Source: Viscum album (lineage: Eukaryota > Streptophyta > Magnoliopsida > Santalales > Viscaceae). From it: 64,000 bases of DNA. A model generated the notes under the pieces. The model was not told the origin of the DNA and did no database searches. It saw only the letters and a program-made list of their open reading frames with translations. The stretch covers positions 228,337,591 to 228,401,590 of the forward strand of contig OY728143.1 of NCBI GenBank assembly GCA_963277665.1, in the 5' to 3' direction. Below, in pieces: positions 40,205 through 51,429 of this stretch (positions are counted from its first letter, which is position 1; each line of letters begins with the position of its first letter). A program made the position numbers and the translations under genes.

Positions 40205-41494
40205 TAAAGTAGTTCAAATAAAATAAAAATCAAGATCAAATAAGTATTAAAGTGTAAATATTTCTATATAGTTGGATTTTTACTATTTGTTTCTCAATTA
40301 TACACCTTATATCTTCAATTTAACTACTACATAATCTTATTTATAGATTAATCATTGTAATTAATTTACAATTTTCTTACTGATAAAATTTATAAAAATT
40401 TAAATTGGCCTTATTGTATATTATAAATATATTATTTCTAATATGAAATACATTTTTACAATTCATATAACAAATGATTCATATATTATTTTCAAATTAA
40501 GGCAACGATGTGTCGAAAAAGATGCTTTTTAATGTTAAAATATCAAATGTTCCAATTGTTTCTATATTCAATTCCAATATAAAATGTATATAAATGGCTT
40601 AAAATTATTTAATAGACTTATAATTTTACTATTGTGACATTAACATGAATAGAAAATATAGTTTAACATTAGTAATTATTTAAATAAATATGCATTTTTC
40701 AATTAAAAATAATTATTTTCTCTATTAATCAAAAAATGAATATTCTAAAAAGAAAAAAAACACATATATATATATTCTATACTCAAACATAAAAAATGAT
40801 TTTTATTATATAAAAATAATTTTTTAAAATTATGGAAATTGTTTTTCAAAATAAGTGTGACATAAAAAGTAGACAATACTACTTATTTGAAAAATATAGT
40901 TTTTAAGAATGTACATGGGTTTATTATTATCTGATATATATAAATGATATAAGATGAATGTTAAAAAATTTAACGAAAATATAATATATTAATTTTCTTC
41001 AAATAATTAAAAATGTGATTTTATTTATTGGTTTATATAAAACACACATGTGATCACAAATATCATTAATTCGAAAAAATATATCTATTTATTTTAGAAA
41101 CGTTTTTATTTTCATTAATAAGTAATATGTTAAAAATATTAATATAAAATTCTGTGAACAATATTTTTTTAATTTATTTAAACATTTTCGATATTACATT
41201 TCAATTACATGTTTATAATTATTATATTAAATAATAATGATAATATTATATTGTAATCTACTAAATCCTAGTGAGGCATGTAACTCAAGCTATCAAAGGA
41301 ACTTCTTATGGTGTGTAAAAATTCCAAAAATAGATTTTTGTCATCCAAAATAAAAACCGAGCACTATGTGTAGTGAAACATTTACCAGTAATTCTATATA
41401 AATAATGATTAACATAGTTTAGTATGAAACAGAATCCATTAATGAATTTTAATTTATTAAAAAAAATTATAAAAACTCAAGGGGTTATAATACA
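40205..41494 (-). repeat. Element B 5' LTR, segment 2 (right of element C)
   Basis: Collinear with about 23362-24616 of the left LTR, including 'cgaaaaagatg', 'aactcaagct' and 'gtgtagtg' blocks. On the minus strand its end reads TGTATTATAACCCC, an LTR start. Confidence 0.65.
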
Positions 41495-43839
41495 TGATTT
41501 CCATATTAAATATTTATAAAAAAATTATAATAAATTTTTTTAAATATCATTATCCCGTCAATATTATCCTTGAATATCCATCATAGTACACATCTTGGAT
41601 TCATGGTAAAAAGAAACAAAATAATGTTTGGAAAAATAGTTCGAAAGACATTTGTAAAGAAAAAACTATCATGAGTAAAAATTGCATAAACAATAAAAAA
41701 AAATATATAATGAAAGGTAAGTATATCAGAAAATATATTTATTAAATAACATGAAAATAATTATTAGATAGTTAATATTAAATAGGGAAAAGTAAGTAAC
41801 TGAAAACACATGTTATTTAATCAATACACTGAGAATGAAATTAATCCAGATATATTATTATAGTGAAAATATCATGGATAATAATTATTGAGTTCTAAAG
41901 GAAGGAAATGATAAATTATTATATTTCACTATCTTAGGCATCATGATATCTCCACATTAAATAAATTCTCCAAGATGATCTAAAAAAATGCTAAGGTATA
42001 CATATGAGACCCATTTAACTAAGGCTATACGACTGATTAATTTAATTATACAATCAATGTATCGAGGGGATATCTATATTATTACCCCACCCATATCATT
42101 TTTTCCAACACAATACTCATATATCAACTGATCTATTTATTTTGTGAACAATATTCCTTATCACCAAATTTCTTTATCGAGTGAGTACTACATTCCAACA
42201 ATAATTTTACCAATCAATCATATAACATTACAATTAAAATACCATATATAGAAATGATATATATATATATAATATATTATAATAAGTATATCCATGATAA
42301 AAAATTTAATATTAAGGGTAAGTGAAATTTCAAATTTTAATAATAATGTAAATATTTCTTGTTAAGGTTAATAATTAGAAAATTTAATCAAGAAAGAGAA
42401 TGTAAACACTTTCCCTGGTCAAAATAATCCTAAAACATTTGATAAACTATTAAGTATGGTATAAATACAACATATCTTAAATGAATCATAAATAATATAA
42501 TTTTTTTATGTCATTGATGAATTCCATCTGAAATTCTTTAAAACCATTCATGAGAAAAATAACCCTTACAATTTTAAAATAAATATTTTAAAAAATAAAA
42601 TATCACAAAATATTTTAAAAAAAATAATAAATAGTAACTATTGTGAATTATAAAGGATTCATTAAAACATTAAGTGTTCATGATGGTGGGATTTTATTTA
42701 CATGATTCACATGTTAAAATAAATATTCATTTCAATTTTTCACAAAAATACAAATGTTATTTTTCTGAAAATGACATTATTATTCTTTTTAGAACATGTT
42801 GTAAAAATTAATTCTTGTGTAAATATTTCCTTAATAAATCAATTGTGAAATTTTGAGAAATATTTAAAATAAATTTTCGAAAAATATTTTTTGGAGTAAA
42901 AATAATTTTAGACGTAAAGGGAAATGTTTTTGTATTTCACTAAGAGATTTTTATCATTAATTTTAAGTACCAATGAGAATAATATGGTGATATTTAATTA
43001 AAATATCATGAATAACCTGATGAGAATATACATCAAGGGGTATATAAAAAAATTAACAAATAATTTCATTCAATGGAAATTCAAGGTTATATAATCCCAA
43101 TTAAAATGTGATTGTGAAATAAACTCTTCCATTGATAAAAATTTTATAAATGAGAATTATTCAATGAGTCAATTCTTTGTCTGAAATTTATATCCACTTA
43201 AAAAAATTGTATATAAATCATATGACATAAATAGTATTTTTACACATAATTTTTGAATGAAAAATGCAATGAGGAATTAATATAACTCAATGAAATAAAA
43301 TTATGTTTTGAATTACTTAACAACTTCATAATTTTCATTTAAAAATCATATAGATGAAAAAATTAAAATTGAGAAATAAAAGGACATTAATTAAGAATTA
43401 TTCATGTTATTATAAAAAAGTGGTATTATATACACCATATAAAATAAATTCGGTCTATAACATTGGAATATACCCCAGTGAAGAGAAATTTAGATGAATT
43501 CCTTAAACTCAGACATCATTTTTGATAAATATGTTTTAACATAATTTATAATGGATTAGATAAATTAAATTATACCAACACCATAATCAGATTTATGATT
43601 TCATATATTATCTTATTAACGTATTTTACTACTAGTTTGTTAATAACATTTCAATATTTTCAATTTATATGGGGTTAATTTCCTTGTATTCAATTAAAAG
43701 TTATGTCATTAATGTCTCGATTAATGAACATATGATATAATTAAATCATTTACATAATTATAATAATGATATATATATCATATTTACCCAGTAGATGCAA
43801 TATTATAACCATTATTATAATATTTTCTCAAAAAAATAA

Positions 43840-44070
43840 TCACATCACACCATGGAGACAGTAGGTTGTATGTACACATGAGTAACAATATCATTACGAG
43901 AATCAATGAATGGTAGTGAAGTGTGTGATATATTAATTTAAAAAAATAATGTTATATATATCAAAAATATTATATTAATTTCCAATTAATTAATTATATT
44001 AAACGAATATGTGAAAAACTAATCACATAATTTCGAAAAGCGATAGTACATCGTACACATGATCAACGTA
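43840..44070 (-). repeat. Triplicated LTR module in F left LTR, units 1 and 2
   Basis: Anchors at 43861 (gtaggttgtatgtacacatg) and 44043 (atagtacatcgtacacatga), 182 bases apart. Unit 3 is displaced to 55102 by insertion of E; without E it would lie 193 bases further on. Confidence 0.65.
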
Positions 44071-44161
44071 ATCGTAATTTAAACGGCATAAAAAGTTATA
44101 TGTTATATGTGATATTACAGATCTATAATTATATTAATATAATAAATATTTTATACATACA

Positions 44162-44166
44162 TTAAC
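44162..44166 (+). other. Target-site duplication, left copy, of element E
   Basis: TTAAC directly before the 5' LTR, against TTAAA at 55033-55037 directly after the 3' LTR (four of five match). The empty site in F's other LTR reads acattaaatacatc, confirming TTAAA as the original. Confidence 0.7.
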
Positions 44167-44329
44167 TGTAAATACCCCCAATGTTTATTATTTTTCTAAA
44201 TAAATGGGAATTTTACGAGTCGGTGAAATTTGACGGCGCACGATTCTGAGGCCCAGAGTGACTGGAATGATCCGGAGAAGTTTAGATTAGCTTAATTAAA
44301 CGAACGTAAGAAGTTTTCCTAAAAAAGTG

Positions 44330-44900
44330 TAATAACTCTTAAGTAGTTACTCAGGCTAGAAATTTGATGGAACAGTTGTTGTCATGATGGCGGGTTGACC
44401 CTAGGCGCAACTTAAGATTAGTCAGCGTGGTCCTCCTGTGAGAAAACCCAAAAATGGAATAATCGTAAATAAAATAGTTAAATAATTTTTTTTTCAACTT
44501 CTTATAACTCACAAAAGGTAACTCTTATTAAAAATATAATACCACCGCTGAACTCATGAGGGTGTGCTTTTTTTAAATAGATACTAACATTGGCCGACAC
44601 AGGCCACTAGAAAAAGATATTTTTTTTCCGCAAATAAAATAATTAAGTGACAATTATTTTATTGTAAAATTCCAAACATATAAAAGTTAACTCGGATTTA
44701 AAATCTGAGAGTACCGTTGGATTAGTTTGGGAGAGTTTCATCTGGTTAGAGCCTAACCAAGACTGGTGCGAGTCGAGGGTGACTAATAATAAATTTACGA
44801 ACTTATTTTGGGTACGTTCAATAAACGCTAGAGCAGCGTTTTTTAAATTTTGAACTGGTGTTCGAAATTGAAATCTGAGGCCACTGTTCAACACAAAACA
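44330..44900 (+). repeat. Four-fold tandem repeat of about 170 bp in element E 5' LTR
   Basis: The anchor gt(t/a)actc lies at 44346, about 44518 and 44686, and aatctgag at 44702 and 44872, giving steps of 172, 168 and 170 bases. The same array, with the same period, is in the 3' LTR, so it predates the insertion. It lies upstream of the TATA box, where enhancer repeats of LTRs usually sit. Confidence 0.7.
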
Positions 44901-45161
44901 CTTGTATTCGCTTAAGGAGACCTTCATATCGAACACCGTGGATAAATTGTGAATGATAACATTTGGTTTTTTCATGAAAGAATAAAAATAAAAATAAAAC
45001 TGTGTGACACGTTATTTTTATTTGCAACATCGTTTGTGCCAGCGTAAATTAATTGTCTTTCCCATTTTTAAATTAAGTAACAGCGTTGTTGTTTTTTTGA
45101 AGGTTCCTAATAAATGAACCATCATAAATTCTATGATTGTTACCTACCTCCCCCCTCTCCA

Positions 45162-45170
45162 ATATATATT
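45162..45170 (+). promoter_or_regulatory. Candidate TATA box of element E 5' LTR
   Basis: ATATATATT follows a pyrimidine-rich run (cctcccccctctcc) and is matched in the other LTR by a longer TATATATATATAT at the same place, in the same context. Confidence 0.5.
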
Positions 45171-45689
45171 GATATTGGGAGGCCTTGGGAGGAATTCACA
45201 AAGAGATAATGCGCTGGTAATGTGACGCGACACCCAAAACATGGAGGATTATGCTCTCCAATGAAGAAAGTGTTCTTCCACAAAGAACACCGGGGAGGAG
45301 CGTCTTCGACTTCTAACTCAGAAGAACCTTGTGGAGGCAACCGACGTGGGATGTCTTTGACAACCAACCATTCATCCTCATCGTCGTCAACGAACTGACA
45401 CACAAGCTCAGGATTGGAGGTGTGTGGCAGACACGATGAACGGCGACAACTCTGTATTCCTCCTTGCGACTTTTTTGATGAACAACGAACAAGTTAAGGG
45501 GTTTATTTACGTGGTAATTCATTCCTTGATTTCGTTATTGGTTTGGGAAAAAATCAATGCGGATGTTGTAAAATTTTAAGTTCATCATTCTTCTTTATTG
45601 TTGAGCCAAATGCTACCACCCTAAACGTGGAGGGTGTGGGACAAACCAACATGGCCTGAACCCTCCATCTTCCTTCTTTGTGGTGTTCA

Positions 45690-46400
45690 TAGAATTGATG
45701 GGAGATGAAAAAGAAGACAACGGAAATGACGCTACCACCCGTGGCTAGTAAGACTCGCACCACCTTGCAGCGCCCCGACCAAACCATCCCACACCCTGCG
45801 GCGTATCGGCCGCAGTGTACCCCAGCCACACTGGCCTCCAGGTTGAGTCGTCGTGGCCCTACCATCCATCGGCTGAACCTCCCCGATCGCTCCAGCTTCC
45901 CAGCCGCACCGGTCTCGGTCGTGCCACCCGCCGACCGAACAAGCACTGGCCGCGCTTCCCGTAGGCCGCGCCCCTGGCCGGCTCGCGCCTCCCGCCGGCC
46001 TTCTAAACTGCCCCGACCGCACCGGGTCTCCAACCTTCCGAACCCCTGGCTGAACTCGCTCCCTTGTTGTTCCCCAACTGAAGTAGCCTTTCCCCTGGGT
46101 AGATCCACCCTCGCAGCGTCCTCTGGGCCGAGCCACCCACACAGCACCCTCCAGGCCGAACCACCCTTACGCCAACCCATGATCGGTCCGCGCCCTCGCA
46201 GTCGGTCCATGCTCTCTCACTTGTCCGCTACCCCATGCAGCCTACTTGGCTGGGCCCTGCGGGCCGGGCAGAACACAATGGGAAGGCTCAACAAACAGCT
46301 CAGGCCAGGCTGACCCAAACTGGGTCAGCCAAGGTGAGGTCAGGCCAGGTCTGTCCGATCGGGTCGGACCAGACCCGGGTCCACGAAGCCCCTTTACCTT
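45690..46400 (+). other. GC-rich leader block in element E 5' LTR
   Basis: A sharply GC- and CpG-rich block within otherwise AT-rich DNA. Because stops are rare in it, both strands hold long overlapping frames (45705-46313 plus, 202 codons; 45554-46210 minus, 218 codons), rich in Pro/Arg/Ser or Gly/Arg. The plus frame begins Met-Lys-Lys and so does the corresponding frame at 53056 in the 3' LTR, but the two proteins diverge widely downstream. I do not call a gene. Position after the TATA box makes it part of the transcribed leader. Confidence 0.6.
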
Positions 46401-46804
46401 CTTTTGGTTATATAATTAGCACTGGACATCCATTCGAAAAACTGTCTATGGTGCTGCTAATCTTGGAGTATGATGGTCTCTTTGAGTATACCCCACTTTA
46501 TTTTGGGGTATTGTAGAGATACGGTCAGGTCGGATTGTGCACGAATCCAACTAAACTCTCGGGACTAAAAGTACAATTACTCACAGACCAGGTGTCCGAT
46601 TGACGAGCCATAAATTCCATTGAGACCCCTATGAAGTTCCATTCCTTTATTATAATTTTTAGTGGGACTTCGTGTTATTTGGATCATTGATCCGTAGCTT
46701 GAGGAGTGGATCCTCCAAGAGACGAGGGAGCATTTGTGCGGGAACCTAGTAGCTAGTTGAGACTTGACAATAGTTGATCGATTGACTCATAGTGACTTGA
46801 CTAG

Positions 46805-46960
46805 CCCAGTGGGGAGAGCCTGGTTGTGGTTGCAGATCTACGGCAGAGGAGCGCCTGGTTGTTGTGGAAAACCCGTAGTACATAACATGAGGGTACCTCT
46901 GCAGGCTATGAGGGGGAGCGCATGGTTGTGGTGGCAAACCCACGGTGGGGAGAAACTCTC
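46805..46960 (+). repeat. Short degenerate repeats in the 3' part of element E 5' LTR
   Basis: Units like 'gcctggttgtggtggca' recur at about 46818, 46852 and 46920, each followed by an accc(a/g)cgg-type tail. The 3' LTR has the same arrangement at 54068-54200. Confidence 0.6.
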
Positions 46961-47774
46961 TGTGACGCAGCGGACCCATAGGAATCGACAAGAGAAGTAC
47001 CTCAGTAGTAGAAGGTTAGTGGTAAGTGTAAATGGTGTCATGGTGGCCTACTATACTCAATTGAGTAAGAGTTCTCCACCAGCCATGGCTTCGATAATTT
47101 GAATAATATCCTGCTTGAGCTGAGTCGGTTTTTTTTCCTCATGATTGAGATGGATCACTTTATAACATAGGTATATTAATGTGCATATAACTATGTAAGG
47201 TTATATATTGATTTCATACATTGTGGATTATTCTTGTTGGCTTTGGTGAGACCTTGAGAGTTTTGGGGTCCCTATTTAGTATCATTATACTCACCCCTAC
47301 ACAGGCTATGCCTGCATCTTGTTGTGTTGGATGTAGACGACGGACAGTGCTGACTGGGGCTAAGAGTAACAGGACTGGATGGTATCGGGAGTTGGCCCAT
47401 ATGGTGAGTCGGTACATGTAGGAGACGGATATACGTGGAGTGTTGAGGAGGCTATATGTACCTACCCTTCATGTTGGAACCTCGGAGGACATTCCAGTAG
47501 TTTTTTTCCTTTTTATTTAGTTGTACTGAATTCCTTTTGTACTTGTACTTTCCAGTTGGGCTTGTATTCTAGCCCAATTTTACTTATTGTACTCACTTGT
47601 TTAATATATAGTTGACATGATTCCATATCTATTGTTTGTGGTTATAAGTTATAAATAAAATGCCTTCCTAGTTTTAGGGAATTACTCCATTGGTGGAAGT
47701 CTCCAGCCCCTAGTCTATGGAAGGAGGACTTGGGTAGTCAGGACACGGGCCCCGGGGGACGGGTCGTGGCAAAT

Positions 47775-47786
47775 TTTTATCAGGGG
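47775..47786 (+). other. Element E primer-binding site
   Basis: TTTTATCAGGGG, three bases after the LTR end, corresponds to TGGTATCAGAG, complementary to the 3' end of plant initiator tRNA-Met, with G-to-T and A-to-G changes. Confidence 0.65.
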
Positions 47787-48069
47787 AGTCGGTTCTACCG
47801 AAGTAATTAGGAATCTGATATTTTCAGTGAAGAAATAGTGTTAAGTGTATTGAGTGCGGTTTTCAGTTCAGGGAGTCCAGTGTTTATGCGGTAGATGACG
47901 TATCCATACACCAAGACCCTGACTTCTGATTTCTGAGTCACTGCATGAAAACACTGATTACAAGTGTGTTTTCTTTGTTATTTCTTAAGTCATATGACCA
48001 AGTCAGCTCACCTAGTATAATCATTTGATCGTGTCTCATCTGTTTCATTTAGTTTCTCTCCACAAAGAC

Positions 48070-49130
48070 AACTAGTTAGAGTTCCGAGAGTTATACGCAA
48101 TGACATCCCACCGAGAGACGAGGATCCGTTGCATGGGCCTCTTACTATGATGGAACCTTAGGGTGGTGTACCAACAACACCACCACCTATTGCGTAGTCG
48201 ATACCACCATCCACACTGGAGGAAGGTGCATGCCGACTGAGTGTGTTTCATGAGTTCCAGCTCGAGAGGCCTAAGAGGTTTCAAGGTGAAACAGATTCCC
48301 ACGTAGTTGGGGGCTGGCTGGAGGCGATTGCTAGAGTTTTTCCATCTAGATTAGACACCAGTGGATAAGACGGTGATCTTAGCTACTAGTCTTTTTCAGT
48401 GAGTGACCATGAGGATGGTCCTCTTAGTGATGAGGCTTTGGTATGTGGAATGTTGCACGAGATAGTACCTTCAGGTAGTGTTCCATCTATATCACTACAC
48501 ATTGGTTAGCAGTTACAATTGGTAGTACCGGTAGAGGAAACGTGTAGGATTAGTGCCTTACACATATTTCAGAATCAGATACCCTCAGGTTCTGAGGTGA
48601 GCCCAACTCACAGGTGACTAAGGAATAACTCGAGGAGGTTGCTGGGAGTTCTCTAGAACTACTACTGCTTCATTAGGAAGACATGTCAGTAGCTAACTAT
48701 TCATCTAGGAGTACTGATCTTTCATGGTACACAATTAATATGATATGATCAGTGCTTCAGGGCTCAAACAACAGGGAGAGGTGTGTTTGAAGTACATCCT
48801 AGCCAGCACTATTCTCATATGCATTCCAACATATACTAGGGTTCTAGAGAGAACCTTTGTCGTTGATTGTTCTTTGGATGCGTGGATATAGCCAGTGAAT
48901 GTTAGCTATGGGAATGTAGGAAACCGGCACCAGTCTCAGAGACATGGGCATGTAAAATGATTTGGGAAGAAGAAGTGTTTGGTACAAATGAGTCTTTAGG
49001 GAAGAAAGATAGGATTCAGAGCTAGGAGAGCAGCATGAGGTGGTGTACTTTTCGACATGTTACAACCACCCCCTTTTTTGTGGACCCCACCAGGGTCAGG
49101 GAGATAGAGGACATGGGAATAGAGTAGTTT
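48070..49130 (+). pseudogene. gag: Element E gag pseudogene
   Basis: Gag forms the virus-like particle. From about 48243 the frame reads Val-Phe-His-Glu-Phe-Gln-Leu-Glu-Arg-Pro-Lys-Arg-Phe-Gln-Gly, then ...Asp-Ser-His-Val-Val-Gly-Gly-Trp-Leu-Glu-Ala-Ile. This matches the start of the Ty3/gypsy gag domain (F..L.PP.F.G..D...A..WL..I). A frameshift near 48360 is followed by Asp-Lys-Thr-Val-Ile-Leu-Ala-Thr. Near 48825-48870 Thr-Tyr-Thr-Arg-Val-Leu-Glu-Arg-Thr-Phe-Val-Val-Asp matches the gag 'TYA.VLDRA..VE' block. I could not find an intact zinc knuckle. At least two frame changes and several stops make it non-functional. Confidence 0.75.
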
Positions 49131-49299
49131 CATGTGGTCAAGGAATGTGACCCAAGGGCTCTAGGAATTATTCATGATATGATATATGTCTACTACTAAC
49201 TGTTGTATCAATATAAATAGGTACCAATCATTCCATCCTTACACGAATCTTGTCCTAGACCTAGAGTTTCTGGTTAAACCATTGAATTGACCATCACAT

Positions 49300-49510
49300 A
49301 TGGAGATACCATTGCGAGGAGACTCGATAATCACACTTATGCTGAAGGTGTGATCTGACCCATGAGGTGAGAGTTTTATATTGAACCTCTTGGTGGAAGA
49401 GTCGAGGGATTATGACATTAGTTTGGGGTTTGGACGTGACATCCACAGTTCACACTCAGATTGACTGTATAAGGAAAATAGGTTGTAGTTTATCTACAAT
49501 TTTGGGATGG
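49300..49510 (+). pseudogene. Element E protease C-terminal edge (pseudogene)
   Basis: Around 49390-49490 the translation gives Val-Glu-Glu-Ser-Arg-Asp-Tyr-Asp-Ile-Ser-Leu-Gly and, after a frame change, His-Thr-Gln-Ile-Asp-Cys-Ile-Arg-Lys. These correspond to the 'YDVILGMDWLS.H.A.IDC..K' end of the retroviral-type aspartic protease in gypsy elements. The catalytic Asp-Ser/Thr-Gly triad was not found. Confidence 0.5.
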
Positions 49511-49600
49511 GTTTTTCGTTGGTCGGAAAAAAAGGAAACCCAATAAGCAAATAATAAACTCATACATATGAGGGTTTATAAAATCACTCGTGAGTCGGCA

Positions 49601-49690
49601 AACCTCACCCATGGGGCAGTAGAAGTTTACATTGATATATTCTATACTCCCTAGAAGGGGAACATTGTAGCATATGCACACAGCAAGAGG
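49601..49690 (+). pseudogene. Element E RNase H C-terminal remnant; RT and most of RNase H missing
   Basis: The frame reads Gly-Ala-Val-Glu-Val-Tyr-Ile-Asp-Ile-Phe-Tyr-Thr-Pro-stop-Lys-Gly-Asn-Ile-Val-Ala-Tyr-Ala-His-Ser-Lys-Arg. This equals the RNase H end of gypsy elements, 'W.E.L.D.DF.I.Y.PGKAN.VADALSRK'. Only about 100 bases separate it from the protease edge, where RT and RNase H usually take about 1.3-1.4 kb. The RT active-site YVDD box is absent. Confidence 0.75.
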
Positions 49691-50882
49691 TATGACCAAC
49701 ATCTGCTGAGTGATGTGACAGAGCAGCTAGACTTGTTTAAGATATCCATTGTGGATCAAGAAGGAGCATCTTTTCTTCAGTAACTTACAGTCACTCCCCC
49801 ACTCCTTCAGTGAGTCTGGGAGGTTCAGAACGAAGATGCTGACTGCAAGACACGACGTGCTCCGATATCCACAGGACAGGAACCAGATGGATTTTTTGAA
49901 GGTGGGGATCACGTCATTCTCTTCAGGGGACGTACCATGGTACCATTGTCACCTTAGGAGTATGTGTTTTTGGAGTTCAAAACATCCCCTCTAGCGGTAC
50001 ATCCAGGAGTTGCTAAGATGTACCAGGACCTCCGATGACAACATATGTGGCTTGGAATGAAGAAATCAATTGCAGATTTTGTCTCTCTGTGTTGTCAGCA
50101 AGTGAAGCTAGAGCATCAGGTACCAGTAGGCTTGGTTCATCCTTTAGAGGTCCCATAGTTAAAGTGGGATATGATATCCATGGAATTAGTGATATAAATT
50201 CCACATACATACAGGTTTCATGACCTGATTTCGGATATTGTCGACTGACTCATCAAGTCGACCCACTTCCTACCGATAAATCAATAGGGTTCAATAGAGA
50301 GCTTGGGACGCCTCTATGTTCAGGATATTGTGTGGTATCATGGTGTATCCTCTACGATCATTTCCGATCATGATGCACATTTTACTTCTCGAATATGGAA
50401 GGGGTTATATGAAGATTTCAGGACGTTTGGGCACCACCCTCCATCCTCAAATGGAAGGTCAGACTAAGTAGACCATTCAGACCCTCGAGGACATATTGCA
50501 TGTTAGTGTCCATGACTTCGGTCAATTTTGGGAGGATCAATTACCTTTGGTGGATTTTACATGTAAAAAAACTATCACTCCACCATACGTATTTCCCCTT
50601 TTGAGGCGTTGTACGGGTGACCTTGCATATCACCTTTGTGTTTGTCTGAACCTGGGGAGTCACCACTCGTGGGACCAGATATGGTAATGGCTACCACAGA
50701 GAAGGTGCAGATCATCCCAAAATTGATGAGAACTGCACTGAGTGGGCTTAGTTCATTTTTCCTAAAGGAGTCAGAGACCTCTGGAGTTTGAGGATGGAGA
50801 CCACGTCATCCTACGAGTCTCACCCCAACGAGGTCTTTGGAGATTTGGATGAGGTAGCAAGTTATCTCTGAGATTCATATGA
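49691..50882 (+). pseudogene. Element E integrase pseudogene (zinc finger and catalytic core)
   Basis: Integrase inserts the cDNA into the host genome. At 49996-50112 His-Pro-Gly-Val-Ala-Lys-Met-Tyr-Gln-Asp-Leu, then ...[18 protein letters not shown] is the HHCC zinc finger, with the two Cys now adjacent (two residues lost). In the core, Trp-Asp-Met-Ile-Ser-Met-Glu has Glu where the first catalytic Asp (SMDF) belongs. Ile-Ile-Ser-Asp-His-Asp-Ala-His-Phe-Thr-Ser-Arg (about 50350) keeps the second Asp. Gly-Gln-Thr-Lys-stop replaces the third acid (GQ(T/S)ER) near 50455-50475. Multiple stops and shifts make it inactive. Confidence 0.85.
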
Positions 50883-51251
50883 CCTTTTAAAGTCCTCAAT
50901 ATAGTTGGAAAGGTGTCTTACCGCTTAGATCATCCAACTCAGTTGCACCAGGTGCATGACATCTTCCATGTAACCCAACTGAGGATATACATGCATGGCC
51001 CTTCTAACGTCATCGACCATGGAGAGATGGACCTCGACGATGGGGTGACTATTAAAGAGGATCCAATAGAGACTGAGGATCGAAATGAGAAAGTCTTTCA
51101 TGTACAGTCGATACCTCTGGTGCATGTTCATTGGCTGCATGAGAACCTCCATGAGATCACATGGGACAGGGAGGCTCAGGTGCGTACTCAGTACACCCAC
51201 TTATTTAACCAGATGAGTTGTGGCGTACGGGGATGTAAACCACTTAGGTAG
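50883..51251 (+). pseudogene. Element E integrase C-terminus plus chromodomain, open 3' end of pol
   Basis: The longest intact coding piece of the element. It starts after a TGA that replaces the Gly of the 'GPF' motif: Pro-Phe-Lys-Val-Leu-Asn-Ile-Val-Gly-Lys-Val-Ser-Tyr-Arg-Leu, then His-Asp-Ile-Phe-His-Val-Thr-Gln-Leu-Arg. These are the integrase C-terminal GPF/Y module. From about 51055 on, Asp-Pro-Ile-Glu-Thr-Glu-Asp-Arg, Ile-Pro-Leu-Val-His-Val-His-Trp and Glu-Ile-Thr-Trp-Asp...Tyr-Thr-His-Leu-Phe form a chromodomain of the chromovirus type, thought to direct insertion to marked chromatin. The first in-frame GTG at 50913 is not a real start; this was the end of a polyprotein. The stop lies in the polypurine remnant. 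Confidence 0.85.
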
Positions 51252-51257
51252 AGATAA
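51243..51257 (+). other. Element E polypurine tract remnant
   Basis: CTTAGGTAGAGATAA lies directly before the aligned start of the 3' LTR and fits a decayed AAGGGGGGTAGA-type tract. Confidence 0.5.
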
Positions 51258-51429
51258 TTTAAAGAACCTTAATGTCTATGAATATATTTTTTAAAATAAA
51301 TAGAAATTTTACAATTCTGAAAAATTTGACGGTGCGCGATTCCAGGGCCCGAAGTGCCCGTAATGATCCGTCGATGTTTTGTTAAGCTGAAGTTAACGTG
51401 CGGAAGAAGTTTTGCTTACAAAAGTTTAA

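Larger units (their letters stand above)
19884..41494 (-). mobile_element. Element B: large-LTR retrotransposon on the minus strand, interrupted by element C
   Basis: LTR pair: 19884-24616 matches 26762-30292 (offset about 6900) and then, after element C, 40205-41494. The junction is shown by 'aaagtgtaaatat' at 23404, which is found again at about 40248 and not at the expected place near 30335. A minus-strand polypurine tract lies right of the left LTR and a minus-strand primer site left of the right LTR. The internal region is about 2.1 kb. The flanking bases 'ttgat' and 'tgatt' could be a decayed or shifted target duplication. Confidence 0.65.
41495..44166 (-). repeat. Element F left LTR, segment 2 (between B and E)
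   Basis: Collinear with about 57113-59806 of F's right LTR at an offset near 15620. Examples: 41560 with 57185 ('catagtacacatc'), 42062 with 57675 ('gaggggatatctat'), 43861 with 59483 ('gtaggttgta'). It ends exactly where element E starts. Confidence 0.7.
44167..47771 (+). repeat. Element E 5' LTR (3605 bp)
   Basis: Begins TGTAAATACCCCC and ends GTGGCA, the decayed form of ...TGACA. It aligns throughout with 51258-55032, including the early 'aaatttgacgg' block, the four-fold repeat, the TATA region, the GC-rich block and the final 'acgggccccggg' block. Confidence 0.9.

Noticed and set aside
45554..46210. Long minus-strand open frame (218 codons) in the E 5' LTR as a gene
   Set aside because: It lies antisense to another long frame in a GC-rich LTR block where stops are rare, is Gly/Arg-rich with no recognisable domain, and the matching 3' LTR keeps only a short frame.
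50496..50687. 63-codon frame as a separate gene
   Set aside because: It translates as the integrase core segment after the third catalytic position (LEDIL...DFGQFWEDQLPLVDF) and is part of the integrase pseudogene.
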